DNA of 9,236 nt from JACZQZ01 sp046756945 (GTDB lineage: Bacteria; Pseudomonadota; Alphaproteobacteria; Rhodospirillales; 2-02-FULL-58-16). Positions within the stretch are counted from its first letter, which is position 1. Each line of letters opens with the position of its first letter. The notes under the pieces were generated by a model that was given only the letters and a program-made list of their open reading frames with translations, did not search any database and was not told the DNA's origin. The DNA lies in assembly GCA_046756945.1 (NCBI GenBank), contig JBHHXI010000120.1, forward strand, positions 1-9,236. The letters are read 5' to 3'. The translations under genes and the position numbers were made by a program. Below, one piece after another: positions 6,624-9,236 of the stretch.

Positions 6624-6861
6624 TGAGCGTCCTCCCTTGGCGCGCTTAGAATTTCGCGGCGCGGCGCGTCCCTCATTGTCCGGATCGCGCTTCCTGGTGA
6701 AAAAATCGACTTTTGGCCTCACCGAGGCAAGTTTTCTCATTATCAGGAACTGGTAGTATCATTATTCGATATGCATCCTGTCAAGCGCCGGGCGTCCCCA
6801 TGTCTCTTTTGCCTCGCGGAAGCCCCGCCGGCCGCTGCGGCCCCGGATACGAAAGGTGCCC
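6624..6861. other. Divergent intergenic region between TRAP and SDR-amidase operons
   Basis: The 238 bases hold a minus-strand promoter candidate (listed separately) and an AT-rich core at about 6700-6775. A short perfect palindrome, GGCCGCTGCGGCC, lies at 6830-6842, about 20 bases before the SDR start. I could not find a convincing plus-strand promoter. A second -10-like GATAAT on the minus strand (6744-6739) lacks a good -35 partner. No gene is evident. Confidence 0.6.
6755..6784 (-). promoter_or_regulatory. Candidate promoter for the TAXI-TRAP operon
   Basis: A perfect TTGACA on the minus strand (6784-6779) is followed after 18 bases by GATACT (6760-6755), which keeps four of six -10 positions. 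The predicted start near 6748 leaves a leader of about 125 bases. The -35 box lies in GCTTGACAGG, identical over ten bases to the carboxyltransferase promoter candidate at 1858-1849. Confidence 0.45.
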
Positions 6862-7626
6862 ATGACGGATCGATTGTTTGATGTCCGGGATCGCGTCGTC
6901 ATGGTCGCCGGAGGGGCGGGCGGCCTGGGCGGGGTCCTTGCACGGGCGTTCGCGGAACGGGGCGCGTGCATCGCGCTCGCCGATATCGACGGCAAGGGGG
7001 CGCGGAAATTCGCCGAAACCCTGGGCGCCGCCGACGGGAACGGCCTTGGCTGTGCCCTGGATGTGCGCAAACAAACGTCATGCGCGGACGCCGTGCGGCG
7101 TGTGGTGAAGCGCTTCGGCCGCCTCGACGTCCTGATAAACGCCGTCGGGATATTCCCGACGGCCGCCGCCGTCGATCTGGACCGTCGGACCTGGGACGCA
7201 ACGATCGCCACCAACCTGAGCGGCGCGTTCCTGATCGCCCAGGCCGCGGGGCGGGTCATGGTCAAGCAACGATCGGGCCGCATCATAACCATCGCCTCGG
7301 CGTCCAGCCGCGTCGCCAACCCCGGCTATGCCGCCTATGCGGCAAGCAAGGCCGGAGTGTCGCAGTTGACCCGTGTGCTGGCGCTCGAATGGGCACCGTT
7401 CGGCGTTACCGTCAACGCGATCGGGCCGGCGATGACGCCGACCCCGCTGACGACCGGGTTCCTGGCCGACGGGGAGCGCCACGAAGCGGCGTTGGCGCGG
7501 ATTCCCCTGGGCCGGTTCGGTACGCCGGACGACCTGATCGGCGTCGCCGTGCTGTTGGCCTCCGATGGAGGGTCGTTCATCACCGGCCAGACCATATTCG
7601 TCGATGGCGGCCGGACCATTGATTAA
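6862..7626 (+). CDS. Short-chain dehydrogenase/reductase (SDR), NAD(H)-type
   Basis: The 254-aa protein is a classical SDR oxidoreductase of the FabG/3-oxoacyl reductase-like class, interconverting an alcohol and a ketone in the cytoplasm. The Rossmann cofactor motif GGAGGLG is at 17-23. An acidic residue, Asp41, at the end of the second strand favours NAD(H) over NADP(H). NAVG at 93-96 replaces the usual NNAG. The catalytic set is Asn118, Ser146, Tyr159 and Lys163 (YAASK). The C-terminal ITGQTIFVDGG is typical. The ATG at 6862 has GAAAGG five bases upstream and is preferred to an in-frame GTG at 6856. Length is normal for the family. The amidase gene follows after 23 bases, so the two are co-transcribed and probably act in one pathway. 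The substrate is not predictable from the sequence. Confidence 0.94.
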   Translation: MTDRLFDVRDRVVMVAGGAGGLGGVLARAFAERGACIALADIDGKGARKFAETLGAADGNGLGCALDVRKQTSCADAVRRVVKRFGRLDVLINAVGIFPTAAAVDLDRRTWDATIATNLSGAFLIAQAAGRVMVKQRSGRIITIASASSRVANPGYAAYAASKAGVSQLTRVLALEWAPFGVTVNAIGPAMTPTPLTTGFLADGERHEAALARIPLGRFGTPDDLIGVAVLLASDGGSFITGQTIFVDGGRTID

Positions 7627-7649
7627 CTCCTTACGGAGCCGGGCGACCG

Positions 7650-9077
7650 ATGACAGGTTTCGACGACTACAGCGCCTATGACGGGCTTGGCCTGGCGGAC
7701 CTGGTGCGAACCGGCCAGGTGCGCCCCGGGGAAATACTGGACGCGGCGATCGCCCGCGTCGAATCGCTCAATCCCCGGCTCAACGCCGTCGTCCACACCA
7801 TGTATGACGAGGCGCGCCGCACCATCGCCGCGGGCCCGCCCACGGGCGTTTTCGCCGGCGTCCCCTTCATGCTCAAGGACTTGTCGGCACTGTACGAAGG
7901 CGCGCCGACGACCAACGGCAGCCGCCTGTTCGCCGGCCACGTCGCCGACCACGACAGCGAAATCGTTCGCCGCTACCGCGCCGCCGGCGTGGTCGTCATC
8001 GGCAAGACCAACACCCCGGAATTCGGCCTGAACGTCACCACGGAGCCGGTCCTGCACGGTCCGACCCGGAACCCCTGGGACCCCGGGCGCAATCCGGGCG
8101 GGTCCAGCGGCGGGGCGGCGGCCGCGGTGGCGTCGGGCATGGTGCCGATGGCGCACGCCACCGACGGCGCCGGGTCGATCCGCATTCCCGCCGCCGCCTG
8201 CGGCCTGTTCGGCCTGAAGCCGACCCGCGCCCGCAATCCGCCCGGCCCGGACGCCGGCGAGGCGTGGAGCGGCCTGAAGGCGGAGCACGCGGTGACCCGC
8301 ACGGTGCGGGACAGCGCCGCCCTCCTTGATGCGACGAACGGCGCCGCGCCGGGCGATCCCTACCGGGCGCCGCCGCCGGCGCGCCCGTTCCTCGAGGAGG
8401 TGGGAGCGGATCCCGGCCGGTTGCGCATCGCCTTCTTTACGGCGGCGCCCGGAGGCGTGCCGACCGAGCGGGCGTGCGTGGCGGCGGTGGAGCAAGCGGC
8501 CACGCTGTGCACGGACCTGGGCCACGCGGTCGAGGAGGCGGCGGCGCGGATCGACACCGATGACATGGGTCATGCCCTGCGCGTCATCGTCGCCGCCAAT
8601 GTGCGGGCGCTGATCGACGACCGGGCCAGGGCGCTGGGCCGGGCGGCGACGCGGGACGATGTGGAGAATGTCACCTGGCTGATCGCCGAGGAAGGAGAGG
8701 CGTTCACCGCCGCCGAGTACGCGCGCGCCATCAAACTGATGCACGGCATCGGCCGCAGGCTCTGCGAGTTCCTTGAGCCGTACGACCTCGTGCTGACCCC
8801 GACCCTGGCCCGGCCGCCGCTCCCCCTGGGGGCGCTCGACATGATGGGCAGCGACCTCGACGGGTACTGCGCGGAAGCGCTGGCCTACGCGCCGTTCACC
8901 GCCATGTTCAACATTTCCGGCCAACCGGCGGCATCGGTGCCCCTGCACTGGACGGCGGACGGCCTGCCCGTCGGCGTTCAGTTCGCCGCCCGGTTCGGAG
9001 ACGAGGCGACGCTCTTCCGCCTCGCCGCCCAACTCGAGCAGGCGAAGCCGTGGAAGGACAAACGCCCGCCCGTCTGA
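7650..9077 (+). CDS. Amidase-signature hydrolase, similar to 6-aminohexanoate-cyclic-dimer hydrolases
   Basis: The 475-aa enzyme is an amidase-signature serine hydrolase, which cleaves C-N amide bonds to a carboxylate and an amine. The Ser-cisSer-Lys triad is complete: Lys76 in MLKD, cis-Ser152 in GGSSGG, and nucleophile Ser176 in DGAGSIRIPA, with the family spacing of 24 residues between the serines. GLFGLKPTRAR, then GEAWSGL, EHAVTRTVRDSAALLDA and GDPY resemble, from memory, the NylA-type branch (6-aminohexanoate-cyclic-dimer hydrolase) rather than the GatA subunit of the tRNA amidotransferase. No gatB or gatC gene is next to it. No signal peptide is visible, so it should act in the cytoplasm on an imported or metabolically generated amide. 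The start at 7650 has CGGAG about 11 bases upstream. It is the second gene after the SDR. The real substrate could be a linear amide, lactam or other amide; the nylon-oligomer name is only a family label. Confidence 0.93.
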   Translation: MTGFDDYSAYDGLGLADLVRTGQVRPGEILDAAIARVESLNPRLNAVVHTMYDEARRTIAAGPPTGVFAGVPFMLKDLSALYEGAPTTNGSRLFAGHVADHDSEIVRRYRAAGVVVIGKTNTPEFGLNVTTEPVLHGPTRNPWDPGRNPGGSSGGAAAAVASGMVPMAHATDGAGSIRIPAAACGLFGLKPTRARNPPGPDAGEAWSGLKAEHAVTRTVRDSAALLDATNGAAPGDPYRAPPPARPFLEEVGADPGRLRIAFFTAAPGGVPTERACVAAVEQAATLCTDLGHAVEEAAARIDTDDMGHALRVIVAANVRALIDDRARALGRAATRDDVENVTWLIAEEGEAFTAAEYARAIKLMHGIGRRLCEFLEPYDLVLTPTLARPPLPLGALDMMGSDLDGYCAEALAYAPFTAMFNISGQPAASVPLHWTADGLPVGVQFAARFGDEATLFRLAAQLEQAKPWKDKRPPV

Positions 9078-9181
9078 GACGGGACACCAGGGCGGGGGCG
9101 GCCAGGGCCGGCCGGATGAGGGCGACGGGATTGCCGGGGTCCGGGGTCGACGAGGCGTTTGCCGCCAACCCCTTGAAAAGA
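9078..9181. other. Short spacer between amidase gene and tRNA
   Basis: These 104 bases separate the amidase stop from the encoded CCA end of the convergent tRNA. The minus strand carries a short TTTT (9179-9176) just after the tRNA, which may help end its transcript. I see no gene, clear hairpin terminator or repeat of the tRNA end. Confidence 0.5.
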
Positions 9182-9236
9182 TGGAGCGGGCGATGGGATT
9201 CGAACCCACGACTTCAACCTTGGCAAGGTTGCGCTC
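9182..9236 (-). tRNA. tRNA-Gly (anticodon GCC), 3' part
   Basis: On the minus strand the anticodon arm CAACC-TTGCCAA-GGTTG gives anticodon GCC at 9224-9222, which reads glycine codons GGC/GGU. The T arm with loop TTCGAAT follows. The acceptor strand CGCCCGC, a discriminator T as expected for bacterial tRNA-Gly, and an encoded CCA end at 9184-9182 complete the 3' half. The D arm and 5' acceptor strand lie beyond the window edge. The gene is convergent with the amidase gene. Confidence 0.95.

Noticed and set aside
6624..6740. N-terminal extension of the TAXI binding protein to an ATG at 6740
   Set aside because: It would place 39 charged residues before the signal peptide. The ATG at 6623 has a strong ribosome site and directly begins the signal sequence.
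7623..9209. Long minus-strand open frame (528 codons) opposite the amidase
   Set aside because: It is a shadow of the amidase gene, which has a complete catalytic triad. The frame also runs into the tRNA gene and shows low-complexity composition.
9078..9236. tRNA-Gly as an attachment site for an integrated element
   Set aside because: There is no integrase gene, no repeat of the tRNA 3' end elsewhere in the window, and no composition shift, so nothing supports integration here.
1..9236. CRISPR arrays, insertion sequences, toxin-antitoxin or phage genes
   Set aside because: I looked for direct repeats with spacers, terminal inverted repeats, transposase motifs and small paired genes and found none.

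Overview
The window is GC-rich with tightly packed genes and short gaps. The gene families (a TAXI-type TRAP transporter with fused membrane subunits, an IclR regulator and a split biotin carboxylase) point to a free-living Gram-negative bacterium, most likely a proteobacterium and plausibly an alphaproteobacterium. The lineage is an inference from gene content and composition; no marker gene here proves it.

Layout: (a) 121-1566, minus strand: a stand-alone biotin-dependent carboxyltransferase of the PycB/OadA/5S family. A possible partial gene and a strong hairpin lie beyond its 3' end (1-62). (b) 1567-2012: a divergent control region with overlapping, oppositely directed promoter-like sequences, a small palindrome between them and a very GC-rich leader hairpin. 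(c) 2013-3442, plus strand: an IclR-family regulator followed by an AccB-type biotin carboxyl carrier protein. (d) 3485-6623, minus strand: a TAXI-TRAP importer, transcribed as binding protein first, then a terminator-like hairpin, then a fused 4TM/12TM permease. (e) 6862-9077, plus strand: a short-chain dehydrogenase/reductase and an amidase-signature hydrolase resembling 6-aminohexanoate-cyclic-dimer hydrolases. (f) 9182-9236, minus strand: the 3' part of tRNA-Gly(GCC), cut by the window edge.

The genes look like one catabolic locus. A carboxylate or similar solute would be captured by the TAXI protein and imported. The SDR and amidase could oxidise or reduce it and cleave an amide or lactam. 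The carboxyltransferase and biotin carrier would carboxylate or transcarboxylate an intermediate, under IclR control. No biotin carboxylase (AccC/PycA) is present, so that subunit must lie outside the window or be shared with another enzyme. The substrate is not known. The carboxyltransferase keeps the metal and carboxybiotin chemistry residues but departs from pyruvate/oxaloacetate enzymes at several pocket motifs, so a different acceptor is a reasonable hypothesis. The promoter candidates for the carboxyltransferase and for the importer share the same decamer around a perfect -35 box, which supports co-regulation.
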